Shown here: piece by piece, positions 8,934 through 20,428 of the stretch | How positions within the stretch are numbered: position 1 is the first letter of the stretch | Layout: every line of letters begins with the position of its first letter | Assembly (NCBI GenBank): GCA_022414725.1 | Contig: CM039466.1 | Coordinates: 10,765,247 to 10,829,246, forward strand | Direction of reading: 5' to 3' | Source of the DNA: Microglena sp. YARC | Taxonomy: Eukaryota > Chlorophyta > Chlorophyceae > Chlamydomonadales > Chlamydomonadaceae | Length of the DNA: 64,000 nt | Made by a program: the position numbers and the translations under genes | Notes under the pieces: generated by a model | The model's input: the letters and a program-made list of their open reading frames with translations, nothing else | What the model was told of the DNA's origin: nothing | Database searches by the model: none

Positions 8934-9066
8934 GCGTAGCCAAGTAGGCTAAATAGACTTGCCCAGCCTCAATATTGGGAAGGACTGTATACAAAACAAG
9001 CACTGGTGAACTGAACCCCAACAAATCATAACCGACGGGGGGTGAAGCTCGTGGCCTCGTGCTGCA
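8934..9066 (-). mobile_element. Interspersed family B copy (reverse)
   Basis: AAGTAGGCTAAATAGACTTG...GAACTGAACCCCAACAAATC...GAAGCTCGTGGCCTCGTGCT is the reverse complement of family B. Confidence 0.7.
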
Positions 9067-9125
9067 TTTATTATTTAACTTCAAGTTGGTGTTGAGAACA
9101 GGGTGTGGTTAAGTTGAGTCTAACT

Positions 9126-9230
9126 TGAACTTGAACTTGGTTACATAGCTTCAGCCAGCAATTTGGCTGCTCGCCATCTTCGGCAGTAAACAAAATTATT
9201 ACCAGGAAAATGTAAACTCGAACAAATCAC
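9126..9230 (+). repeat. Interspersed family F copy
   Basis: TTGAACTTGGTTACATAGCT, CAGCAATTTGGCTGC and TCGGCAGTAAA are shared with 9422-9530, 14305-14400 and 19643-19720. Confidence 0.7.
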
Positions 9231-9421
9231 TTTTTCATTTTTTTAAAGTTGAGTTTAATCCGCTTATTATGCTCCCTTGTCTTTGTGGGTTTCATGCGGG
9301 GAGGGGGGGGGAGCTTGGGAGAATGTGAGCAGCCCAGAGTTGGCTGAAGACATGTAACAACTCAATCCAATCCCGATTGCTTTATTTTGAAAGGCTCTTC
9401 GCCCAACGAAGTGGGACCCCG

Positions 9422-9530
9422 TGCACTTTAACTTTAAATTGGTTACATGCCCCCAGCCAGCAATTTGGCTGCTTGCCGTCAGCGGCAGTAAAAAAACAAT
9501 TGACCAGGAAAATTGTTAACTTGAACAAAT
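9422..9530 (+). repeat. Interspersed family F copy
   Basis: Second copy, with CAGCCAGCAATTTGGCTGCT, CGGCAGTAAAA and GACCAGGAAAATTG. Between the two copies, 9316-9350 shares GAGCAGCCCAGAGTTGGCTG with the tandem array at 61605-61790. Confidence 0.7.
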
Positions 9531-9725
9531 CGTTTTTTTTTTTTGCCCCGTGCACAAAACAGCGCTCGCTGAGGGTTCAAAAAGAAAGGCGGAGAGAGTC
9601 CTACAAAAGTAGGAAGTTTACGTTGGAAAGGCGGGGCATGCTGGAACAGGTGTATGCTGTTGTATGAACAATAGTCCAGGGGTAGGCCAAATAGGCCCGA
9701 GGGCCCTCTGACTGCCCCTCACATT
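9531..9725. other. Spacer with a family B fragment
   Basis: Only CCAGGGGTAGGCCAAATAGG (9679-9698, reverse family B end) is recognised. Confidence 0.5.
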
Positions 9726-9908
9726 GTTTCTTTTTTTGGTAACGCGTAGCAGCTTCTAGGCAGCTACTTTCCCCCACCCGCGGGCCAAACCTGAAGCTAG
9801 ATAGTGCGTCTGAAAGCTGGCATGACAGGCACTGCAATGCAGCTGTACTATTGGGGCTTGTATTAGTTGCTGGCTGATGGAGCTGGGCGGAAGCTGCTAC
9901 GCATATCA
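9726..9908. mobile_element. Foldback MITE family C copy
   Basis: GCGTAGCAGCTTCTAGGCAG on the left and GGCGGAAGCTGCTACGC on the right form inverted ends; the interior matches the 19502-19635 fragment. Confidence 0.7.
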
Positions 9909-9915
9909 AACTATC

Positions 9916-10003
9916 AATGCCTTTTATTTTTAAGCCCTTCCTACTACGGTTGGTCAAGTCACTTCAGCCTATTTGGTCTACCCTTGGACTTTTAACATAC
10001 AGA
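9916..10003 (+). mobile_element. Interspersed family B copy (3' part)
   Basis: AGCCCTTCCTACTACGGTTG...CTATTTGGTCTACCCTTGGA, then ACAGACAGAC repeats. It directly abuts the family C copy. Confidence 0.65.
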
Positions 10004-10167
10004 CAGACATACAGACAGACAGCCCCAAAAAGAAACAATGTCCCCACACCTGGAAACCTAGACAGAGAATTAGATAAATCCTCTGTTCAGGTGTGCAGAG
10101 GCTTACTCGACCTTGCCTTTATTTTACAAGACGGATTTTCGCCTCAAAGGGTGCATCTCCTTACACT

Positions 10168-10336
10168 ATTGGTGGTTGGGAGTTTGGTTTGTTTGTCCTC
10201 GACACACACCTGATGTAATTTTTTTTTTTGCTTTGTGGGTGATTTTTCTTTTTGTTTAAAGCACAGAGTCTCATACACCCTCGCGGTGTCAAGTAGACTT
10301 TAACATGTAATGTAATGTAATGTAATGTAATGTAAC
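10168..10336 (+). mobile_element. SINE-like 3' tail with (TGTAA)n end
   Basis: About 150 bp nearly identical to 19970-20118: GGTTGGGAGTTTGGTTTGTT, CTCGACACACACCTGATGTA, CTCATACACCCTCGCGGTGT, ending in five TGTAA repeats. A short tandem tail and dispersed copies fit a retroposed element. TGTAA is also a green-algal poly(A) signal, so capture of a transcript 3' end is possible. Confidence 0.55.
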
Positions 10337-10439
10337 TATTCCTAGACTCAAAGGATTAGATGTGATGTGGCGGAGCTTTTCTGATTCGTTTTTCCTCTTC
10401 AGTTTTCCACATGCTCACCACCTAATTAGTAATGGGCTA

Positions 10440-10527
10440 ATTTCCTTCCAGTCTAGGACTAGTGCAGGGAAACCCACCCTTTGAGGCGGAAATCCCCCCC
10501 CCCCCTCCCCAAAACAAAAATGGCCTC
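10440..10527 (+). repeat. Interspersed family G copy
   Basis: CCTTCCAGTCTAGGACTAGT, GCAGGGAAACCC, TTTGAGGCGGAAATCC and a poly-C run; repeated at 60978-61073. Confidence 0.6.
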
Positions 10528-10683
10528 ATGGGCAAGAGCCGGTAATGTCAGAACAATGTTTTGTACACTCGCTGCCCTGTCAGTTTGATCCAAAGGTTGC
10601 TATGCATTTCCGCATGCCTTGCGCAGCCGGGGTATCATGGTATTGACTGAGGAAGTGGGATGGGGGAAGGGAGGGGGCGGGGG

Positions 10684-10687
<4 letters not shown>

Positions 10688-10752
<65 letters not shown>
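10688..10752 (+). repeat. (GA)n microsatellite
   Basis: About 32 perfect GA units ending about 90 bp before the candidate start codon of the SETD9-like gene. GAGA tracts can lie in promoters, but that role is inference. Confidence 0.95.
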
Positions 10753-10754
<2 letters not shown>

Positions 10755-10841
10755 CTTCGCCCATAAAGAGGACGCGTTGACACAGTCGCCCACTGCTCCT
10801 CATCCTCTCCCGTTTCCATCAACCGCATATCTTCCGCTTTC

Positions 10842-11036
10842 ATGGCCGCGTGGTGGCGAAGCTTGACCGAGGGCCGATTGGCTCAAGGGCTCGCTAACTT
10901 CAATGTGCCGAGAGACAGGAAGCTTCAGGAGAGCCTCGACTTCCAGAAGCTCTTCCTCTGTGGACGTCTGCACGAACTCACTAGCGGAGGAAGAACGAAA
11001 GCATCGGGAGGTCAAATGCAGGAGCTCGTTCGGGAG
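10842..11036 (+). CDS. SETD9: Candidate first coding exon of SETD9-like gene
   Basis: ATG at 10842 (CTTTCATGG) opens 65 codons (MAAWWRSLTEGRLAQG...) in a locally non-repetitive stretch just after the GA tract. It can end CGGGAG|GTTCGT in phase 0, which fits the phase-0 start of the next exon. The sequence VPRDRKL..SLDFQKLF faintly recalls the SETD9 N-terminus. The donor is weak, and open frames also exist on the opposite strand, so this is a candidate only. Confidence 0.4.
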
Positions 11037-11486
11037 GTTCGTTGAGAGCCTCCCCCCAGTCCAGTCCCAACCAGCAAACCTGCTCTGCCATGCATACTTG
11101 ACTAGTAGTTGCATGCCCCCCCCCCCCCCCCCCCATGCTGTTGTCCGAGGACCCCCTTTGGACAGCTTCCTTAAATCACACCTACTCGGCATGCTTCTTT
11201 TCTTTTCTTTTAGTTTGTGTGAATAGTGCTGCCTTGCGCTGAGGGATGCACTTGTGGTTTGGAGGCATGTTGGTGGAGTCCAACACAACCATGGTAGGAC
11301 CCTCTCAATGCATCATATTCCGGTTGTCCCGGTTTCCAGTGTTAATTTCCCATGTTCTTCCTATGGTTAAGACTTACATGTATTTTGTACAGCCATGAGG
11401 CAAAATTGCATGCTGTACAACAACGGGGACACATTGCATGTTGTACAGGAATGATGCATGCTGTACAACAATGAGGCAATGCAATG

Positions 11487-11529
<43 letters not shown>

Positions 11530-14500
11530 ACCACCACCACCACCACCACCACCACCATGACTACCCACACCACCTTGCCCCCATCACTCTGCTAATTTTG
11601 GGGGGTCTTGGACACCCTTTTATTGGGCTTGAAAGGGCTTTTGCTTCTTTGTTAGGGTTCATATTTGAAAGGGTGCTGTTTGTTAGAGTGCATATTTTAA
11701 AGGGTGCTTTTTGCAATGGTGCATATTTGAAAAGACATCCTTTGAGTTTGCCCTTGACCCGTCATATCCTCGGTGGCTGCAGGGAGATTCCTTGCCCACG
11801 TGTGCCCAGAAAATTTGAAAACACAGCTTTTAAATGCATTTGAAAATATTTAAAAAAACAGCCTTTCAATTGCCCTTGCCCCGGTCATACCCTCTGTGGC
11901 TGCAGGGAGATTCATTACCCACGAGTGCCCAGAAGCTATACGTGCAAAACCATGTTCGGCAGCAGATAGGGCAGATGGCCTTCAGCATACACAACGCCCT
12001 GGCACAGGTACTTTTGTCTTCTGAAGTTTTATTTTTGAATTTAATTTAATTTAATTTAATCAATCAAATTTAACGGGTTGTATTGTATTTAAAGAAATTA
12101 TGGCCTTCAGCATACACAACGCCCTGGCACAAGTATATTTTTTGGCGGAGCCCCCTCTTCAAGGGGCGGGATCCCCCAGGGTTACCCATTTGTCTGTCCG
12201 ACTGACCAACCATCCGACCATCCACCTGACCGAGACGAAGCCTGACACGTCAGCCAACAGTCTCGTAACTAACTCGCTTCTGTTGCCACGTGTTGTTCCG
12301 TCCAGAACACTCTCCGCCATTTTTTAGAGTCGCACGCGACGCTCCATAGAACTTGTTTTTTAGTGATGACTTGTTACGATATGGTTTGGTATGGAATTTC
12401 ACCCAATACCTTGTGATATGGTACATATATATATATATATATATATATCATACACGATATGGTATGGTATGGAATAGTTATGACTGGTTATGATATGGTA
12501 TGGAATTTCACCCCATACCGTATGCAGTTATGCGTATGTATGTTACAGTCCAGGGGTATGCCAAATAGGTTAAATGGACTTGTCCAACCGTGACAGGAAG
12601 GGCTAAAACGAAGAAGCATTGATTAACTGAACCTCAAACAATCTGGCGAATGACGTCAGCATACACAATGCCCTGGCACAGGTATGGTGACAAGCCTGGT
12701 GAGACCATCAGTGATGGGCGTCCCCATTTTATTATTATTTTTGAAGGTATATTTTTGGATCGAATTGAATCGAATTGAATACAATTAAATTTAATTCAAT
12801 CAATTTAATTTGATGAGTTGTATTAAATTGAATGAGTTGATGGCCTTCAGCATACACTGATACACAACGCCCTGGCACAGATATGCCGACAAGCCAGTTG
12901 GGATCACCATTGATGTGCGCCTGGAGGGGTGTCCCAATTTATTTATTCATCTTTAAAGGGAAATTTGTGAATTGAATTGAATCAAATTGAATTTAATTAG
13001 ATTGAATTGAATTGAATTGAATCAATCGAATTTAATGGGTTGTATTTAATGCAATGAATTGATGGCCTTCAGCATACACACCGCACTGTCACAGGTCTGG
13101 CGACAAGCCAGGTGAGACAACCAGCGCCTAAAGGGGTGTCCCGATTTATTTATTTATTTTTAATGTATATTTTGAATTTAATTTAATTGGATTGAATCAA
13201 TTAAATTTAAGAAGTTGGATTAAATTGAACAAATTGATGGCCTTCAGCATACACAACGCACTTGCACAGGTATGGCGACAAGCCAGGTGAGACCACCAGT
13301 GATGGGCGTCTCGATTTTTTGAAGGCATATTTTGGAATTTACTGGAATTTACTGGAATTTAATCAGTTGCATGGAATGAGTTGTATTCAATTGAATGAAT
13401 TGATGGCCTGCAGCATACACAATACACTGGCACAAGTATGGCGACAAACCAGGTGAGACCATCAGTGATGGGTGTCCCGATTTATTTAATTATTCAAATT
13501 GAATATTTTGAATTGAATTTAATTGAATTGGATTGAATTTATTGATTTGAATTGAATTGAATTGAATTGAATTTAATAAGTTGGATAAGATTGAATGAAT
13601 TGATGGCCTTCAGCATTCACAACGCACTGGCACAGATATGGTGGCAAGCCAGGTGAGACCACCAGTGATCGGCGCCTGGAGGGGCGTCCCGATTTATTTA
13701 TTTATTTTAAATGTATATTATGAATTTAATTGAATTTGATTGAATTAAATTGAATCAATTGAATTTAATGAGTTGAATTGAATTGAATTTAATTGAATCA
13801 ATCGAATTGAATGAGTTGGCTTAAACTGAATGAATTGATGGCCTTCAGCATACACAACGCACTGGCACAGGTACGTTTTGTTTTAAGTTATGAAAGGAAT
13901 TTCACTTCAGGAGGTGGGTCTCCCAACACATACCAGCGGCACTGAGGATTCAGTTTGTATGGTGTTGCCACTCCTACAAAAGAGTAGGCGAACTTTGAGT
14001 GAGCGCATGGTGACAAGCCTAGCTTTTTGGCAGAGCCCCCCATCTGGGGAGCGGGAGCCCCCAGGATTACCCATTTGTCCGTTTGTGCGACAAAAGAATT
14101 GAAGCCTGACACGTCAGCCAACTGTCTCATAACTAACTGGCTTCGGTCAGCTACAGTCCATTGCCACCTGCCGTTCCGTGGCCAACACACTCCGCCAATT
14201 TTCCACGTCGCTAGAGACGCTGCATAGGACTTGTCTTTTCAGCCACGAGCAATAGCTTCTAGGGAGCGCCCCTGACTGGCTATTCAGCCAATCCCAACAC
14301 AACTTGGACTCAACTTGAACTTGGTTAGATGGCTTCAACCAGAAATTTGACTGCTTGCCGTCTTGGGCAGTACAAATAAATTGACCAGGACAAACTTAGA
14401 GAACCCTGAAGCCAACTCAATCAGACACACAAAACTGCTGAAACATCTGGGTGCATATTAGGGAACGGCTCAAGGAGCTGCCTAGAAGGTACTGCTCGTA

Positions 14501-17500
14501 GCTGAAAAGAAAAGCTCTGGTGACAAGGGTGCTGCAGGTATCTTTGTATGTGTTACCAGAAAATGTATTTGATGCTGATGCTTCAATAATATACATAATT
14601 GCTGATTATTGTGTACATAAATATATGCACTGATGTGTACAAAACAATACGAACTAATGTGTACAAACACATGTGTGTTGATGTGTACAAACATATGTGT
14701 TGATGTGTACCAACAAATGTGTTAATGTGTACCAACAAAAAATTGTTGATGTGTACCAACAAGAATGTGTTGATGTGTACACAAACATATGTATTGATGT
14801 GTGCAAAACAAAAATGTGTTGATGTGTACACAAACATATGTATTGATGTGTACCAACAAGAATGTGTTGATGTGTACACAAACATATGTATTGATGTGTG
14901 CAAAACAAATATGTGTTGATGTGTACACAAACATATGTATTGATGTGTACCAACAAGAATGTGTTGATGTGTACACAAACATATGTATTGATGTGTACCA
15001 ACAAGAATGTGTTGATGTGTACACAAACATATGTATTGATGTGTACCAACAAGAATGTGTTGATGTGTACACAAACATATGTATTGATGTGTACCAACAA
15101 GAATGTGTTGATGTGTACACAAACATATGTATTGATGTGTGCAAAACATGATATATGATTGTATACACTAAGATATGTACTGATGTGGTCAAACAAATAT
15201 GTACCTATGTGTACAAGCAAAAATGTGTTATTGTATACACTAAGATATGTACTGATGTGGTCAAACAAATATGTACTGATGTATACAAACAAAAATGTGT
15301 TACAGGCCGGTGACAGCACAGCAGCAGCAAAGCTGTTGGAGGAGGCTCACCAGTTGAAGCATGAGCATCAAATACGTATATATCCTTACATACATATTTT
15401 CAATTGTGTAGAATAATATGTGTTTGATGCTGCTGCTTCATTTACATGTATTATTGTGTACACAACAAGATGTCTTGACACGTAGAAAACATGTACTGAT
15501 GTGTTGATTTTTATAAACACATGTAATGATGATAATATGTATTATAGTGTACGGACAAACATGTTTTGATATGCACACACAAATATGTGTTGTAGGCGGG
15601 TGACAGCACAGCAGCAGCAAACTTGTTGGAGGAGGCACAGCAGTTGAAGCATGAGCATCGGAAAAGTGGAAAGCTGTACATACTTATTTGTAATTGATTT
15701 TTTGTATGTGATGTGTACAAACAAAAATGTGTTGTGCAGGCGGGTGACAGCACAGCAGCAGCAAACTTGTTGGAGGAGGCTCAGCAGTTGAAGCACGAGC
15801 ATCGTATAAGTGGAAAGCAGATACGTAGGTGAGGACAGTGAGGGAAAGCTGGTATGGGGTGTTATGGGATGGGGTTGGGTAGGGATGGGTTTGGGTGTTA
15901 TTGGGTGGGGTGGGGTGGGGTGGGATGGTGCGAGATGGGATGGGAAGGGGATGGGGTAGGGTGGGATGGGATAGGATGGGGATGGGATGGGACAGGGTGG
16001 TGTGTGTTAAGGATGGGGTGGGGTGGGAATGAGGTGGGGTGGGGTGAGGTGAGGATGGGGCGGGGATGAGGTGATGTGGGATGAGGTGGGGATGGGGTGG
16101 AGATGAGGTGGGGTGGGGCGGGGTTGGATGGGGCGGGATGGGGTGGGGATGGGGTGTGATGGGATGGGGTAGGGGGGGATGTTATGGGACGTTTGAAAAT
16201 ACTATGGGGTGGGGTGGGGTAGGATGGGTGGGATGGGATGTGGTGGGGTGGGGCGCGGTGGAATTGGTTGGGATAGGACGCGTGACAATACTGTGGGATG
16301 GGTTTGCACATGTGGCCTTGACCTGCAAATTTAGGGGGGGTCTTTCAGATCCCTTTTTTATTTTTGCACTCCTGCGGCAATCCTCTAAGCCGTAATGCCC
16401 TTTCAAGTCCAAAACAAGACCCAACATAGCAAATGGAATGGACAGAATCTGCACCCTTGGCCCTTACCTATAGGGGGTCTTCGGACCTTTAGGGGGTCTT
16501 CGGACTTTTTTTATTTGTACCCCTGCGGCATCCCTCTTCACCGTAATGCACCCTTTCAAGCCAAATACAAGGGTCCCCAAATCCAAACATAGCAAATGGA
16601 ATATACTGAGTCTGCTCCTGTGGCCTTGACCTTCAAATTTAGAGGGTCTTCGGAACTTCTTTTTCTTTTTTGCACCCCTGCGGCATCCCTCTCACCGGCA
16701 AAGCACCCTTTCAAGCCGAATCCAAGGGTCCCAAAATCCCACTATAGCAAATGGAATGGACTGAGTCTGCACCTGTGGCCTTGACCTTCAAATTGAGGGA
16801 GTCTTCGGAACCTTTTTTCATTTTTTCTCCCCTGCTGCATCCCTCTCAACTGTAATGCACCCTTCCAAGCCAAATAAAAGGGTGCCAATGACCCAACATA
16901 GCGAATGGAATGGACTGAGTCTGCTCCTGTGGCCTTAAACTTCAAATTGAGGGGGTCTTCGGAATCTTTTTTCATTTTTTCACCTCTGCGGCATCCCTCT
17001 CGCCCGTAATGCACCCTTTCACGCAAAATACAAGGGTGCCAATGACCCAACATAGCAAATGGAATGGACTGAGTCTGCACCAGTTGCCATGACCTTCAAA
17101 TTGAGGGGGTCTATAGACCTTTTTTATTTTTTCACCCCTGCTGCATCCCTCTCAACCGTAATGCACCCTTCCAAGCCAAATACAAGGGTGCCAATGACCC
17201 AACATAGCAGTGTATCCTGCTTCTAAGCTTCACCCCACTTCTCTCACAGATTGTCCTCAGATGCAATGCGATGGGATGGGGTGGGACAAGATGGGATGGG
17301 ATGAGATGGGATGGGATGAGATGGGATGGGATGGAATGAGATGGGATGGGATGGGATGGTACGGGATGAGATGAGATGGGATGAGATGGGATGGGATTGG
17401 ATCCGTGACGATACAGCGGACTGGGTCTGCACCTGTGGCCTTAGCCTTATCCTTCTAAGCTTCACCCCACTTCTCTCACAGATTATCCTCAGATGCGATG

Positions 17501-20362
17501 CAATGCAATGCAATGGGATGGGATGTGATGAGATGAGATCGGATGAGATGGGATCCGTGACGATACAGCGGACTTGGTCTGCACCTGTGGCATTTGTCTT
17601 GACCTTCTAAGCTTTCCCCCACTTCTCTCACAGATTGTCCTCAGATACGCTGGATAGAGATGGCCTCTCCCACCTGGTTAGAAATGATTTAGGGTTTGGG
17701 TTGAAGCTGCAAAAGTCAAGCATACAGCACCCACACGCTGGTAAGTGTCAGGTTGTTGTCTAAAGAAATAACCCTTACCTTAAACAACTAAACCCTCAAC
17801 CCCTTATCCCCTTATCCCCCTTATCTTAACCAGCTTACAGCACCACAAGCTGGTAAGTAAGTGACACGTTGTTTTCTAAAGAAATGATATAGGTTTGGGG
17901 TCGAGACTTCAAAAGTCAAGCTTACTGCACCCATAAGCTGGTAAGTGTCAGTTTTTGTTTATAAATTACCCTTACCTTTACCACCCAAACCCTAAGCCCT
18001 TACCTCATACCACTAAACCCTAAACCTTAAACCCCTTATCCCCATAAACTTAACTGGGGGATAACTTCCCCAGGATGTGTCCTTCTTGAATACTTCAAAT
18101 ACAACCCTCACCTTCCCAAATATGATATGGCTATGGGTTTGTATTTAGATGGATGCTGCTATGGATGCTGCTATAGATATTGCTATGGATGAGCTATGTC
18201 TATATCTATGTCTATGTCTATGTCTGTCTGTGTCTATGTCTATGTTTATGTCTATGTCTGCGACTATGTCTGTGTCTTATTTTATGTCTATGTCTATGTC
18301 TATGTCAAGGCCTATGTCTGTGTATGTGTCTGTATGTGTATGTCTATGTGTCTATGTCTGTGTGTCTGTCTGTCTGTCTATGTCTATGTCAGTGTGTCTG
18401 TGCCTGTGTCTGTCTATGTATAAGACTTGAATGTGGATGTGGATTCAGACCTGAACTGATGATTTGGAAATGGACATTGGTGTGGGAGAAGCAGAACAAT
18501 CCATCGCTGCTTCTTTCACTGATAATTTGAAGGGTCTACAGCTTCCTTTTATTCGGCTTGTAAGAGTGCATTCTGGGTGGGAAGAGTTCCTTATTGGTGC
18601 ATACGTTTATCTGTGCTTTTTGGCGGAGCCCCCTCTTCAAGGACCCGCCAGGGCCCCCTACTATTTTTTTTTTCGTTTCAGAAAGGGAGTTTTTTGGCAG
18701 AGCCCCCTCTTCAAGGGGGCGGGAGCCCCCATGTTTACCCATTTGTCCGTTTGACGGGGGAAAAACTTGAGGCCTGACACGTCAGGCAACGGTCGCGTAA
18801 CTAACTCGCTTCGGTCAGCTCCATCGTTGCCACCTTTAGTTCCGTTGCCAACACAATCCGCCAATTTTCCGCATTGCTTGCGACGCTGCATAGGACTTGT
18901 TTGTATTAAGCCCCTCCTGTCACAGTTGGGCAAGTCCCTTAAGCCTATTGTTTTGGTGGGAAGAGTGTCTTATTGGTGCATACAAGGGTACCAAAGGCGG
19001 CGAGGATGCCCAGCAAGATTTCCTTGATTTGCTGCTCTGCCGGCTCCGAGCTGCCAGCGTCTGCTTCACATGGTCAGCGTCACTCATTTCAGGCTGTACA
19101 CCCTTCCCTGCCAAATCGTTCCCTGCCGTTTCTTGACAGGGGGCAAAATTCTCAGTGTTTCGTTTATTTATTGTAGAAAATGATATATATATATTGTATA
19201 TATATTGTATAAAATGAAATTAAATTATATGTATATTGTATATATATTGCTCTCCAAATTCTCAGTGTTTTCTTTATATATTGTAGAAAATGAATATGTA
19301 CCAAAGGCTCTCCAAATTCTCAGTGTTTTCTTTATATATTGTAGAAAATGATCTTCGTAGCATGAACTCAGGGCCCCCGCCGGTAAAACGATTGTTTGGG
19401 GTGCACTTCATCAATGCCTTTTCTTTTTAGCCCTTCCTGTCACGGTTGGACAAGTCCCTTTAGCCTATTTAGCCACCCCTGGACTGTAACATACATACAG
19501 TGTTTTGGGGGCTACGCCAAACCTAAAGCTAGCTAGTGCATCTGATAGCTGACATGACGAGCATTCCTATGCAGCTGAAAGTTTTGGACTGGACCCAGTG
19601 GCTGGCTAATGAAGTTGGCTGGAAGCTGAAATGTGTAGCCTCCAACCTTGAACTTGAACTTGGTTATGTTACTTTAGCCAGCAATTTGGCTGCCCGTCGT
19701 CTTCGGCAGTAAGAAGGTAATGATAACGCCTGGTGATGCGTGGTGTTAAGGGAGCTTGTCGTACGCGGGTGGGGAGCGGTCTCCTACCTCAACTGGACAA
19801 GCTACCATCGCGGTTGACAACGACCTGCAACGCCAAGAGGGTCCAAAGGGGGAGTCGAACCCCCGACTCTTCATTCTTGTGACTTCTCATTTGTTAGCTT
19901 CTTACCTCCGCCACTGTAAGTGGTTGAGATCTGGGTCCTGCTCTAGGGGGTTTAATACCTACGCCACCAAAACGGTGGTTGGGAGTTTGGTTTGTTTGTC
20001 CTCGACACACCCCTGATGTAATGTTTTTTTTGCTTTGTGGGTGCTTTTTCTTTTTGTTTAAAGCACAGAGTCTCATACACCCTCGCGGTGTCAAGTAGAC
20101 TTTAACATGTAATGTAACTCTTAAAGTGACAGTCTACCACTAGACCAATGTATATCACTCAAAGAGGCTGCAGTAAAAACAATACCAGGGAAGATGTAGC
20201 CCCCCAAAGAAACAGTGTTTGCAATGCCTCAATGCAACCCACTTGTCCACAGTGTCGGTCTCTGCGTTGACCAGGGTGACTAGGGACACGACTGGCGACT
20301 TTACGTATTGCATCACTATCTAGCACACCATTCAAAGCCCCCCCCCCCCCCCCCCCCACACA

Positions 20363-20428
<66 letters not shown>

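Larger units (their letters stand above)
12008..13870 (+). pseudogene. Eight donor-side echoes of SETD9-like exon 2
   Basis: Copies of ATGGCCTTCAGCATACACAA...CTGGCACAG plus donor end at about 12132, 12682, 12880, 13094, 13269, 13435, 13635 and 13870, spaced about 125-235 bp apart, except where elements A and B lie between two units (550 bp). Each unit also carries intron sequence, GGTATGG.GACAAGCC.GG..GA..CCA..GATGGGCG, and an AATTGAATTG tract. Two copies have lost the donor (CAG|AT). Confidence 0.9.

Noticed and set aside
10800..11288. Minus-strand open frame of 162 codons
   Set aside because: Overlaps the candidate + strand exon, includes a poly-C run translated as poly-Gly, and resembles no family I know.
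14583..15416. Overlapping open frames on both strands
   Set aside because: They come from a 48-bp minisatellite whose length is a multiple of three.
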